DNA of 62,091 nt from Rummeliibacillus suwonensis (GTDB lineage: Bacteria > Bacillota > Bacilli > Bacillales_A > Planococcaceae), in assembly GCF_007896435.1 (NCBI RefSeq), contig NZ_VCBL01000006.1:1-62091 (forward strand), read 5' to 3'. Of this stretch, positions 8,261-16,605 are shown piece after piece. How positions within the stretch are numbered: the first letter of the stretch is position 1; each line of letters starts with the position of its first letter. The position numbers and the translations under genes are program-made. Below the pieces are notes generated by a model. It did no database searches. It was not told the origin of the DNA and saw only the letters and a list, made by a program, of their open reading frames with translations.

Positions 8261-9847
8261 CTATTTTGCACAGGTCGCTTGAATATTCTTCGACCAAGGC
8301 ATATATAGTTGTAAAATTTCTGGTTGCTGATGAATCCGTAAATTGGGGAGATCCGTCAAAAGCTTCACAAGGTATTGATAAAAATCAATGCCATTTGCTT
8401 TGGCTGTTTCCGCTAAGCTTAAGCAGATGGCGTTCGCCTTGGCACCTGCCTCACTCACAGAGAATAACCAGTTCTTGCGCCCGATGACATTTGGACGAAT
8501 CGCATTTTCGGCTGGATTATTGTCGATTTCAATGCGACCATCGAATAGAAACGCTTTTAATCCTTGGACACGATTTAAAGTGTATTCTGCCGCTTTGGCT
8601 AAGGCATTTTTCCCGAAGAAAGGGGATTCGTCTACCCATTTGAAAAACTTTTCAACGATGGGCTTCGAGTGTTTTTGTCTGGCTTTTCGACGTTCACTCG
8701 GTGAAAACTGCTTGAACTTGCGTTCTAATTGGAATAAGCGATCACAATAATCCACTCCGATTTGACCATTTTGACTATCGGCTTTTAACCAATAACGTCG
8801 CAAATGAGCCCAACAGTTGGCGAATTGGACATCTGGTAAATGACGATAGGCCGAATAACCATCACAAATGATCGTTCCTTTAAAGCCTGCTGTAAAATCA
8901 GCTAAGGCAGCACGACTTCGAGAGAGCGCACTTTGAAACAGAACGAGGATGGGCCCCTGACTCGGGATACTTTTAAATACCCAATTGTAGGCATTCGTTT
9001 GACCGGATTTTCCATCCGAACGATGGATGATTTGCGAATAGGTTTCATCTACGTGTAAAACGGATTTCGCTAGGAGAATCTGCTTCATCTGTTCATATAC
9101 AGGAAAAAGCCAATCTTCTGCAACACGAATGACCCAATTCGATAAGTTCTTATCATTAGTGAGTAGCCCATATCGTTCCCATTCTTTCACCTGACGGTAA
9201 AGAGGTAAGTACTGGATAAATTTATCATAAATCAGTTTGGCTAAAACAGTAGGTCCTGCAATACTTCGCTGAATGACGGCTTGCGGAGCTTGCCCCCGTT
9301 TGATTTGTGCTTTTTGGGTGGCATTCTTTTTACAATGTAAACATTCATAGGCATGTTCAAAATGCTGCACACGCTTCATTTTAGCCGGGATGAATTTCGC
9401 TTCCTCACGGATCATTTGACTACCGATTTCACGCATGTCCGATTGACATCTGTCGCATTGTATATGATCAGGGTGATGATGCACTTCTTCCATCTCCACC
9501 GTATCCAAAAAGGAATCGTTGCGCTTTTTATTTTTAGCTTTGCGAACAACGGTATACGTCATCACCGTTGTGCTTTGTTCTTCTGTGTGCTCAGATTCGT
9601 TAAAAGATGAGTCATCATCAAAGAGAGAAATCTGTCCATCTGGCGATTGGTATTTTGATTTCTCCGATTTGGAGCCATAGAGAGCTTTTGTCAGGTAGTG
9701 AATTTGTTCCGTCAATCCTTCAATTTGTTGGAGCGATTGATCTAGCTTTCTTGTCAGTTCCATATTCTGCTGATGGGTATGAGCTAATTGCTGTTCCAGT
9801 AATTGAATGACTTTTTCGTTGGTAGAAGTGTGGTCCAAACCGTTCAC
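8261..9847 (-). CDS. tnpC: IS66-family transposase TnpC
   Basis: 528 residues with the IS66 layout: an N-terminal coiled coil of Gln/Leu heptads (about 10-55), a zinc-finger segment with CDRCQSDM and CLHCKK, and a DDE catalytic domain containing VLHVDETYSQIIHRSDGK, TIICDGYSAYRHLP and IEIDNNPAENAIRPNVIGRKNWLFS. The length is normal and nothing is interrupted. It is the third gene of the IS66 operon, 53 bases after tnpB. Confidence 0.95.
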   Translation of the reverse strand: MNGLDHTSTNEKVIQLLEQQLAHTHQQNMELTRKLDQSLQQIEGLTEQIHYLTKALYGSKSEKSKYQSPDGQISLFDDDSSFNESEHTEEQSTTVMTYTVVRKAKNKKRNDSFLDTVEMEEVHHHPDHIQCDRCQSDMREIGSQMIREEAKFIPAKMKRVQHFEHAYECLHCKKNATQKAQIKRGQAPQAVIQRSIAGPTVLAKLIYDKFIQYLPLYRQVKEWERYGLLTNDKNLSNWVIRVAEDWLFPVYEQMKQILLAKSVLHVDETYSQIIHRSDGKSGQTNAYNWVFKSIPSQGPILVLFQSALSRSRAALADFTAGFKGTIICDGYSAYRHLPDVQFANCWAHLRRYWLKADSQNGQIGVDYCDRLFQLERKFKQFSPSERRKARQKHSKPIVEKFFKWVDESPFFGKNALAKAAEYTLNRVQGLKAFLFDGRIEIDNNPAENAIRPNVIGRKNWLFSVSEAGAKANAICLSLAETAKANGIDFYQYLVKLLTDLPNLRIHQQPEILQLYMPWSKNIQATCAK

Positions 9848-9900
9848 CCCATTTCCGTTCTTTATTCGATAGAAAGATTATACCATTGGAAGGAACACGT

Positions 9901-10254
9901 TTAAAAGACACTTTTTTTCGCGGTTGAAATGGCTTTAGGCTGTTGAATAGACAAACCTTCTAACAACCATCGAAGTTCCTGCTGGGTGAGCTTTCGAACC
10001 TCCTTCTCATTTCTGGGCCATTGCAGCTTTCCTTGATCCAGCCGTTTATAAAGCATGGCGAAGCCATCGCCATCAAAATATAAACATTTATAGCGATCCT
10101 TACTCCACCCTGAAAATAAGAAAATGGCGTCACTATAGGGATCCAGCTCAAAGGTATCTTGGATAAGTGTTGCTAAGCCATCAATGCCTTTTCGCATATC
10201 GGTTTTGCCACAAATGATGTAAATGTTTTTCACGTGTGTGAAGTCCTGCTTCAT
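9901..10254 (-). CDS. tnpB: IS66-family accessory protein TnpB
   Basis: 117 residues from the ATG of MKQDFTHVKN, which overlaps the tnpA stop by ATGA. It contains the IS66 Orf2 signature: IYIICGKTDMRKGIDGLATL, FLFSGWSKDRYKCLYFDGDG and QWPRNEKEVRKLTQQELRWLL. It is required with TnpA and TnpC for IS66 transposition; its biochemical role is not settled. Confidence 0.93.
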   Translation of the reverse strand: MKQDFTHVKNIYIICGKTDMRKGIDGLATLIQDTFELDPYSDAIFLFSGWSKDRYKCLYFDGDGFAMLYKRLDQGKLQWPRNEKEVRKLTQQELRWLLEGLSIQQPKAISTAKKSVF

Positions 10255-10430
10255 CGCTTGTTCAACTCCCTCATGATCGTTTGAATGATGTGCTCCTCTA
10301 CACCAGGAAAGAGCGCAATTTCTGCACCATGAATGGTAATCATACAACTTGGTTGTGAGGAAGGAGTTTGTTCAGGTTCAGGAATGGGATTGAGTGTCAC
10401 AGGAACGATCGTCTGTTGGTTGGTGGACAT
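10251..10430 (-). CDS. tnpA: IS66-family accessory protein TnpA
   Basis: A short 59-residue protein from the ATG of MSTNQQTIVP, behind AGGAGGTGCTTTCT. The C-terminal part (ITIHGAEIALFPGVEEHIIQ) resembles the DNA-binding end of IS66 OrfA, while the usual N-terminal helix-turn-helix is reduced. An upstream ATG at 10466 lies before the ribosome site and is not used. The stop overlaps tnpB, indicating translational coupling. Confidence 0.85.
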   Translation of the reverse strand: MSTNQQTIVPVTLNPIPEPEQTPSSQPSCMITIHGAEIALFPGVEEHIIQTIMRELNKR

Positions 10431-10522
10431 AGAAAGCACCTCCTTTTGATTTGATAGATTCATCATACCGGGAAGCGCTGGAGATTTATATGCGTTGTTT
10501 GATTACGGGCTTACAATATACT

Positions 10523-10686
10523 TTTGATATGTAGTGGTTTTACTTCTTCAGCTTCAACAATTTTAAATTTATCCTTCATAAATTTTGCAAATATTTTTAA
10601 TCGCAATGAACAAGCTTCAATATATGCTTTTTTTCTTGATTGGATTTGTTGATTAAATCATCCATTAATTCAATAATTTTTGTCAT
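10523..10686 (-). pseudogene. Tyrosine recombinase pseudogene, N-terminal part
   Basis: Starts at the ATG at 10686 behind GGGAGT and reads MTKIIELMDDLINKSNQEKK, then, after a one-base shift, a SAM-like core-binding segment (KIFAKFMKDKFKIVEAEEVK). It runs into the IS66 target duplication at 10522 and resumes at 8165. It lies just outside the left attachment site of the retron element, so it probably belonged to an older island. Confidence 0.75.
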
Positions 10687-10842
10687 AAAAAATACTCCCT
10701 TCTATCTGCATTAGGCAAATAAAAGAGAGTGTTTTTTTGAATCTCAATTGTTGTACTATTTTAAGTTATTCTTCTTAATAACCCTAACAAGCATTGTTAT
10801 ATCAACATTTTAAGCCTTCTAATTTAATTAGGAATTTCTTCC
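10687..10842. other. Junction between old recombinase gene and att site
   Basis: The short stretch holds the upstream region of the broken recombinase and then the left attachment repeat. It is AT-rich with no gene seen. Confidence 0.4.
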
Positions 10843-10857
10843 TATTCCCACTCAATA
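10843..10857. other. Attachment site, guaA-distal end
   Basis: Exact 15-bp copy of the guaA 3'-terminal sequence (TATTCCCACTCAATA). On the minus strand it reads ATT GAG TGG GAA TAG, the same Ile-Glu-Trp-Glu codons plus a different stop. Confidence 0.88.
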
Positions 10858-10947
10858 AATATATTATGAAATGTTATATCAAAAAGCTTTAAAAACAAGG
10901 GCTAGTATCATTTCATTAAATGTATTTCTTAAAGAATAGATTTAGAT

Positions 10948-10967
10948 TGGTATCATAAATGGTATCA
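10948..10967 (+). repeat. Arm-type direct repeats near left end
   Basis: Two TGGTATCA copies start 12 bases apart (10948 and 10960). A matching pair at the other end (19249, 19261) supports their being integrase arm-binding sites. Confidence 0.6.
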
Positions 10968-10983
10968 AGCTAATTGATCTTAA

Positions 10984-11811
10984 TTATAACTTTTTAAGTT
11001 TCTTACCTAAATCTACAAAAGCTTTTATAAGCTTTTTATTGCTGAGTTCATTTGTATTTAAACCTAGGTCAGAAAATATTTTTCTAATACCTTCTTCATT
11101 CTCTGTATACTTAATAAAGTATTTATAACCATTTTCTTCTGTAGGATTTCCTACTACATGATTGTGTTTATACTGTATTACCCACGCTTCAAATTTTTCT
11201 TTTGCTATTTGTAGAATTAAATCAGTATCTTCAAAATCTATTTTTTCATTCTTCTGTCTTAATTTAACTTCCAAAGTAACAGATTCTTTAAACTTCATCA
11301 TTTGAAGTTCTTTTGAGCCTTCACTATACATTCCAGTAAACAAATACTTTGGAATTTGAATTGTATAAGGATCTATTGTATCCTCAATATGCTTTTTAAA
11401 TTTAAATTTATATAATTTCATGAAGTATTCATCTATATATTTAACTGAAGGTAATCTTTCATCATCATATCCTCCATCTTTAAATGTTTCTTCCAAACTG
11501 TCTAAAGCATCAGGAAATCTTTCTAAAAAAGCATCTTCTTGTTTTGATTTAAGGTAGCTTTCTATATATTTTTTTAAACCACCCCAATAAATCCAATCTG
11601 CTGTGGTACTACCTATTGCAGCTATTTTTTCTATTGTAGAGTTTGAAGGTATACCAAGCCCTCTAATCCATGAATCAACTGTACCTTTTGAGATAGAATT
11701 TCCATTTTCATCTTTAAGGAGTTGTCCAAATTCAGTTAAGCTTATTGGAGGATTATGATGTTCTTTAATAAACCTTATTCTTTTACCAACTTCTTTTTTA
11801 TCTGGTTTCAA
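10984..11811 (-). CDS. XRE-family repressor-like regulator
   Basis: 275 residues. The first 65 form a helix-turn-helix of the Cro/CI/XRE type (VGKRIRFIKEHH, SLTEFGQLL, SKGTVDSWIRGLGIPSNSTIEKIA). The remaining 200 residues are mostly helical and charged and carry no domain I recognise. It is transcribed away from the element's plus-strand genes, the typical position of an element repressor. The tandem TCGTCGTAT repeats in the divergent promoter region are its likely operator (inference). Confidence 0.8.
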   Translation of the reverse strand: MKPDKKEVGKRIRFIKEHHNPPISLTEFGQLLKDENGNSISKGTVDSWIRGLGIPSNSTIEKIAAIGSTTADWIYWGGLKKYIESYLKSKQEDAFLERFPDALDSLEETFKDGGYDDERLPSVKYIDEYFMKLYKFKFKKHIEDTIDPYTIQIPKYLFTGMYSEGSKELQMMKFKESVTLEVKLRQKNEKIDFEDTDLILQIAKEKFEAWVIQYKHNHVVGNPTEENGYKYFIKYTENEEGIRKIFSDLGLNTNELSNKKLIKAFVDLGKKLKKL

Positions 11812-11898
11812 CTTTGTTCACATCCTTAAATTAAAAATTTTTCTTAAAATTGAATTAACATCTTGCAAAATAGACTAAAATAGTTTAATTTGATTATA

Positions 11899-11918
11899 TC
11901 GTCGTATTTTCGTCGTAT
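11899..11918. promoter_or_regulatory. Tandem operator-like repeats
   Basis: Two identical 9-mers TCGTCGTAT start 11 bases apart (11899 and 11910), one helical turn, in the divergent region between the repressor and the element's plus-strand genes. Binding by the XRE protein is inferred. Confidence 0.5.
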
Positions 11919-11948
11919 AAAATTGAAAGGAGATATATAATTATAAAA

Positions 11949-11970
11949 CCAGTGTCGGCAAACACTGGCT
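11949..11970 (+). other. Leader hairpin before the element operon
   Basis: CCAGTGT and ACACTGG pair around a short loop, about 30 bases before the first plus-strand gene. There is no T-run directly behind it, so it is a leader structure rather than a clear terminator. Confidence 0.4.
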
Positions 11971-12000
11971 GTTCAAAAAAATTCTACAAGGGGAACTTTT

Positions 12001-12561
12001 ATGAAAAAAACTCAATTAAAGCATACGGTATATCTCAAAACAAAACAACTAGATTTAGTTGCATACCTAATAAAATTATTCTTAGGTTCCTTACCACTTC
12101 TTTGTATGTATCTAATCCAAAAAGTTCTTTTAATATTTAGGGAAGTTGGAGTATTTATTGATTTACCTAACGAGTTATACATTATCAGTTACGGACTTTT
12201 AGTCTTAAATTCACTCTATATATTATATATAAGTCCAATTTCATTTTCAAAGCACCAGCGAATTAAGAACTTGTTGCGTAAAATTATTGAAGTTAATAAC
12301 TTCTACTATGAAAATAAAGAACTAAACAAAATTATACTCTCTATGAAGATCCAATTTTGTTGGAAAGATGATTATCTTTATGTAGAGGTTTACCCAAACG
12401 GGGGTAAATTCACTAAACAGATGAATGAATTAACATCTATTTTCGAAACAGCTTTAAACATGACTGTATTATCAGTGCAAGATGATTTTGCAGATCATAC
12501 GACTTATATTTTAACAACTACAAACTTAAATCCAATAGATGCGAATGATGCATGGAGTTAA
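12001..12561 (+). CDS. Element-encoded membrane protein of unknown function
   Basis: 186 residues with two hydrophobic helices (about 19-46 and 58-80), then a soluble C-terminal region with VYPNGGKFTKQMNEL and a terminal Asp/Asn-rich tail. It starts behind AAGGGGAACTTTT and ends two bases before the FtsK-like gene. Proteins with this layout precede the FtsK/SpoIIIE-type coupling gene in many Gram-positive integrative elements, so a role beside the translocase is plausible. No direct functional motif is seen. Confidence 0.7.
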   Translation: MKKTQLKHTVYLKTKQLDLVAYLIKLFLGSLPLLCMYLIQKVLLIFREVGVFIDLPNELYIISYGLLVLNSLYILYISPISFSKHQRIKNLLRKIIEVNNFYYENKELNKIILSMKIQFCWKDDYLYVEVYPNGGKFTKQMNELTSIFETALNMTVLSVQDDFADHTTYILTTTNLNPIDANDAWS

Positions 12562-12563
12562 TA

Positions 12564-13354
12564 ATGAACGAATTCATAAAACTAGACAAGGATAAACATT
12601 TCGAGTTTTCAAATAAGCAAATAGGTGCGATAATTCAAGCCCCTACTAGACAAGGTAAAACTAGACTTTTAACTTATTTAATACTTTCCGCAGCTAAATA
12701 GGTTCAGACATTTATTTAATCGATGGCAAAAGAGCCGATTTATTTGCATTAAGATTCGCATTTTAAGAAGAACAACGTGCAACTCATGTTGCATCAACAC
12801 CTAACCAGGCATGTAGATTATTACGTGAATTAAATGATCGTATGAATATTAGATATAATAATTACTTTTCTTCCGAATCAGCAATTGTTGGATCAAATTT
12901 TTCAACCTATAAACTACGCTCTATTTTTCTATTTTTTGATGAACTAATAGCAACTATGGGAGAGGACAAGAAACTAGCTAAAGAGATTGAATCCTTTCTT
13001 TTACAAATAATGTTGAAAGGTCGGCAATCTGGGATATTCGCTATTTTATCTTCTCAACGATTCTCTGCTGAAGTTTTATCAACTACTATTCGTGAGAATG
13101 CCGGAATGAGAGTCGCACTAGGAAGAATGTCTAAAGATAGTTACAGAATGGTTTTCGGTGATTCCTACGATGAATTACCTTCTGCTGAAAAAGGAATTGG
13201 CAAAGGTTACATATTCTTAGATGGATTAGGTTGGAGTACACCTCGTGCATTTCAAGCGCCTATTTTAAAAACAGAGGAAATTGATGTTAGAAGTTTATTA
13301 AAAAAATTCCTGTACGATAAGTCACAGGAATTTACGGACGAAACTTGTAAGTAA
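12564..13354 (+). pseudogene. FtsK/SpoIIIE-like DNA translocase, disrupted
   Basis: Starts MNEFIKLDKDKHFEFSNKQI and soon shows a P-loop-like segment QAPTRQGKTRLLTYLI. After SAAK a one-base shift (near 12700) is needed to continue into SDIYLIDGKRADLFALRFAF, then TAA at 12763 interrupts it. The rest is open: LFFDELIATMGED is the Walker B strand, and FAILSSQRFSAEVLSTTIREN a sensor segment. Intact relatives act as coupling proteins or translocases in ICE transfer or mobilization. Two lesions inside 70 bases suggest real decay or poor sequence. Confidence 0.8.
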
Positions 13355-13613
13355 GAAACACCCTATTCAAGTGCTCTACTGATAATAATTAAAATTCTTG
13401 CGTAAGCAAAGAATAGGCGGAGCCGGTTTAATTGTTATCTGTTGAGTGCAACCACGAAGCAAAGCGGAGTGGAAGGTTTTAAACTTGGGCACCCCGTTGG
13501 TAACACGGGAAATAAACTCAATCGGTTTACTTCAAACCTTTGATACAACTAGCGTTAACAGCATTTTAAAATCCCGAGTTTCCAGGAAATCAGCTATTAA
13601 AGGAGCATTAAAA
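13355..13613 (+). other. Non-coding origin-like region upstream of rep genes
   Basis: About 260 bases between the FtsK-like gene and the next likely start. It contains GC-richer patches, the CTTGCG/GCAAAG hairpin and the CCCGT/ACGGG repeat noted separately. The frame open from 13446 through this stretch has no ribosome site and is probably not translated. Confidence 0.45.
13493..13509 (+). promoter_or_regulatory. oriT/origin-like inverted repeat
   Basis: CCCGT and ACGGG form a 5-bp stem around TGGTAAC. Position (between FtsK-like and Rep genes) and form (C-rich arm, TAACA at the loop edge, G-rich arm) recall the oriT of ICEBs1, nicked by NicK in a GCTAAC loop. Function is inferred from resemblance. 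Confidence 0.45.
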
Positions 13614-14090
13614 TTGGCAAAATTAAAATTAGCTTCAACAAATAAAATTTCACTTACAGATGGGACTAAACATGACTTAGTAAATATGAAATTCGATTTA
13701 AGTCAGTTTAAATTACCCCAAAATTATGTTATTTTGGCTAGTCAAGTTACTACAAAAGCAGAGAAAAAAACTACCCCACTTGGCGAGAAAATAGAAACAG
13801 GTAAACTAACTGTTATATTTAAAGCTTATGATCGCACATTAGTTGAACTCGCTATCGCTAATCAATTAAATGAATTTGGAGCTGCAATTAGTATAGAAGT
13901 AGCGAATTTGGATTCTCTACCTATCTTCGATAAATTTGAAGCAGACGAATTCATTCCAATTACTTTCGAAAATCTTTCCGTGTTACCGAAAAAGGCAATA
14001 ATCAAGTCTAAAATTAACGGTTCTTTTCAAGATAACTGGCAAATTGCTGAATTAAAAATTTCTGCTACTAACTTTAAAATCAATGGATAA
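13614..14090 (+). CDS. Conserved element protein of unknown function
   Basis: 158 residues if started at TTG 13614, placed behind AAAGGAG with a 9-base gap; an upstream ATG at 13446 lacks a ribosome site and would run through the origin-like region. The protein is soluble and beta-rich, with repeated Lys and Val positions and no motif I can name. It overlaps the start of the rep gene by 8 bases, so the two are translationally coupled. A replication or mobilization accessory role is plausible from context only. Confidence 0.6.
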   Translation: MAKLKLASTNKISLTDGTKHDLVNMKFDLSQFKLPQNYVILASQVTTKAEKKTTPLGEKIETGKLTVIFKAYDRTLVELAIANQLNEFGAAISIEVANLDSLPIFDKFEADEFIPITFENLSVLPKKAIIKSKINGSFQDNWQIAELKISATNFKING

Positions 14091-15099
14091 TAACTGCTTA
14101 ATTGATTGGCTAAGATTTTCAATACCCGATTCTGATTTTACATTCGTTGCAGAACACATTTTAGGAATACCTATTACTGAGTTTGATATGGATGGGAAAA
14201 GAAGCCCTTTCCCCTCTTATGATATACGTCACTGCTTTGCAAATATAGAAATACATCTGAGTGACAAGCACTCAAATGTATTAGTGAATTTATCTGGTAA
14301 AGCTTGTAGACAATACGAAGAATATATGTCACAAATCACAGGCTGGCATTGGCACTCATTTATTAAAACCATTATTTCTTTCAATGGTAATTCATCGAGA
14401 ATCGACTTAGCTTTAGATATTTTCGATAAAACTACACCCCATGTTAGTAAAATTCAAGATTATGTAAAACGCGGTCAATTATCATCACAATCTCAAACTT
14501 TTAAAGAAATAAATAGCGGCAGAATTTTAGATGGTATTCTAACCGGATTCACTATATATATAGGTAGTCATCCTCAAGTTCTTAGAATATACGATAAAAA
14601 ACAAGAAGTAAGAGATAATACTGACGAAATTTTAGATATTAAAAAATGGGTTCGATGGGAATTAGAACTTGGAGACTCTAAAGCTAAAGAAGTTTTTAAA
14701 CTTATTTCTGAAGGAAAACCTTTAAATATTATTATTAAAGGAATTCTAGCCAGTCATTATTCTTTTAAAACACAACCAAAAGGAAAAAGAGATTTTCATA
14801 ATAAATCTCGTTGGAAAAATATGAAGTGGTGGGATAATTTCATTCATGACATTCCAAAAATTTCTTTACGATCAGCAAAGGCCAAAATCACATTAAAAGA
14901 AAAAAAGAATTGGATTGAAAAATCTACAACAAAATCTAGAGCAATGATTTATGAAGTTCATAAACAAGCATTCGGTATAGAATATGCAGATGCCTATTTA
15001 CGTAAAGAACTTAATTTGGGACATTCTAAACTGACCGATTTAGACAGAACTATAATTACACAACGAGTAAACGAACTGTTAGGAAAAGATGAAATTTAG
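14083..15099 (+). CDS. Rep_trans/NicK-type replication initiation protein (relaxase)
   Basis: 338 residues of the replication initiation factor family that includes pT181 Rep proteins, ICEBs1 NicK and Tn916 Orf20. Recognised segments are LIDWLRFSIPDSDF at the N-terminus, SSRIDLALDIFD, LRIYDKKQEVRDN with a candidate catalytic Tyr, and WVRWELELGDSKAKEVF. These proteins nick one strand at the origin and stay bound to the 5' end through tyrosine. The gene starts inside the preceding gene and ends 11 bases before the DUF3173 gene. It is uninterrupted, unlike its neighbours. Confidence 0.88.
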   Translation: MDNNCLIDWLRFSIPDSDFTFVAEHILGIPITEFDMDGKRSPFPSYDIRHCFANIEIHLSDKHSNVLVNLSGKACRQYEEYMSQITGWHWHSFIKTIISFNGNSSRIDLALDIFDKTTPHVSKIQDYVKRGQLSSQSQTFKEINSGRILDGILTGFTIYIGSHPQVLRIYDKKQEVRDNTDEILDIKKWVRWELELGDSKAKEVFKLISEGKPLNIIIKGILASHYSFKTQPKGKRDFHNKSRWKNMKWWDNFIHDIPKISLRSAKAKITLKEKKNWIEKSTTKSRAMIYEVHKQAFGIEYADAYLRKELNLGHSKLTDLDRTIITQRVNELLGKDEI

Positions 15100-15110
15100 G
15101 AGGTATTTTT

Positions 15111-15290
15111 TTGAATGTAGTTAGTAAAGACGAATTAATAGAAATTGGTTATACAAAATGTACCGCACAAAGCATTATTCGTGAAGCTAAAGCTTTGATG
15201 GTGCAGCGTGGTTATAATTTTTACAACAATAAACGATTAGGACGTGTACCTAAAGAAGTTGTTGAACAGATCACTGGAATTATATTTTAG
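15111..15290 (+). CDS. DUF3173 family small DNA-binding-like protein
   Basis: 59 residues from a TTG start seven bases after AGGAGG. The sequence has the DUF3173 pattern: LIEIGYTKCTAQSIIREAKA, a basic GYNFYNNKRLGRVPKEVVEQI segment and a short hydrophobic end. Members sit directly upstream of tyrosine integrases in Gram-positive integrative elements, where an excisionase-like or directionality role is suspected. Confidence 0.82.
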   Translation: MNVVSKDELIEIGYTKCTAQSIIREAKALMVQRGYNFYNNKRLGRVPKEVVEQITGIIF

Positions 15291-15297
15291 ATGTTAC

Positions 15298-15324
15298 AAG
15301 GGGACTTCAAGTAAGTCCCTTTTC
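15298..15324 (+). terminator. Intrinsic terminator between DUF3173 gene and integrase
   Basis: AAGGGGACTT and AAGTCCCTTTT pair closely and end in a T-run, separating the replication genes from the integrase gene. Confidence 0.7.
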
Positions 15325-15349
15325 TATACAGATAGATGGGAATGATTAG

Positions 15350-16531
15350 ATGGCAAAACTAACTGGTATCTATAAAGATAAGAAAACTGGAAAATGGTAT
15401 TACTCAGTTTCGCTAGGTTTTGATACAATCACTGGGAAACGTATTAGAAAGGTTCGCAGAGGGTTTAATTCACAAAAAGAAGCATATGAAGCAAAAACAA
15501 CTGAATTAAAAATAGCACAAGATATGGGACAAATTACGAATAGCGGTCTAGATTATGATTCTTATATGGAGAAACTTTTTCTCCCCGACTATAAATCAGG
15601 TGTACAAATCACAACTTATGAAGCCCGTTTACCAGTATTCAAGAAATTGATAAATCAGTTTGGTAAGAAAAAGATAGATAATATTTCAAATATTGATATT
15701 CAAATTTGGAAAAATAGTTTAACTGAGAAATTTTCACAGAATTACGCTCGAATGGTTTAAGGGCTATTTTCACAAACATTAGAAAAAGCTGTCAACCTAG
15801 GTATGATTAAAACAAATCGAGCAAAACAAGTTGGTGCAATTCCAAAAGAAAAAGTGAAAGTTGAATTTTGGACAAAAGAAGAATTCCAAAAAGTTCTATC
15901 AACTTTTAATCTTGATGATTATTATGAGCATTACTCCTTTATAATAATTTGGTTGTATTTTATGACAGGTCTACGAGTAAATGAAGCAACTGCATTACGT
16001 TGGAAACAAGATATTGATTTAGAAAATCGAACTTTGACAGTTTGTAATTCGCTGCGTTTGAAAAATAGTGATAATTGGACACTTGGACCCACAAAAACAA
16101 AAGCAGGTATGCGTACAATTGCATTAGATACTGATACAATAGAAATTTTAAAAGTTTGGAAAGATAGACAAGAAGGGTTTGGAAAGATTGATTTTGTTTT
16201 CTCTTATGATGGCAGACCAACATGGAAATCGACTATATCAAGGATAATCAGAAGACATGCTAAACTAGCTGCTGTAAAGCCTATTCAAGCAAAAGGATTA
16301 CGCCATTCACACGCTTCATTCTTAATTAATGCTAACCCTCTTATTATTAAAGATCGCCTAGGGCATGAGGATATTAAAACAACTTTAAGTTCCTATTCGC
16401 ACTTATATCCTAATGTTAATTTCGAAATTGCTAATAGTATGACTGGTTCAATTAATTACACAACTTCGCATGAAAAGAAAGCTAAGTTTCAAGGTAATCA
16501 GTCCTTCAAATACAAGAAAGATGAAATCTAA
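15350..16531 (+). pseudogene. int: Tyrosine integrase with one in-frame stop
   Basis: A 393-codon integrase interrupted only by TAA at 15758-15760, with the frame continuing directly (MV-stop-GLFSQTLEKAVNLG). The N-terminal arm-binding domain (GIYKDKKTGKWYYSVSLGFD) is followed by a SAM-like core domain and a catalytic domain. The active-site set is present: Arg in MTGLRVNEATAL, AKGLRHSHASFL as box II, His in RLGHEDIKTTLS and Tyr in SHLYP. The preceding codon context suggests AAA changed to TAA. Without readthrough the element could not excise by its own integrase. Confidence 0.88.
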
Positions 16532-16555
16532 GAAATACTATTTAGTTAACTAAGA

Positions 16556-16592
16556 AAAACAGCAGTCCCCATTTTGGGGAACTGCTGTTTTT
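16556..16592. terminator. Convergent terminator between integrase and retron RT
   Basis: A perfect stem AACAGCAGTCCCC/GGGGAACTGCTGTT with A- and T-runs on both sides. It serves the integrase on the plus strand and the RT gene on the minus strand. Confidence 0.9.
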
Positions 16593-16605
16593 CTAATATT
16601 AATAT

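Larger units (their letters stand above)
8174..10514 (-). mobile_element. Complete IS66-family element, 2341 bp
   Basis: Inverted ends GTAAGCCCG (8174-8182) and CGGGCTTAC (10506-10514) bound three genes in the classical tnpA-tnpB-tnpC order. The flanks carry a perfect 8-bp target duplication AATATACT (8166-8173 and 10515-10522), the size expected for IS66. All three frames are open, so the element may still move. It is inserted inside the tyrosine recombinase pseudogene. Confidence 0.95.
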
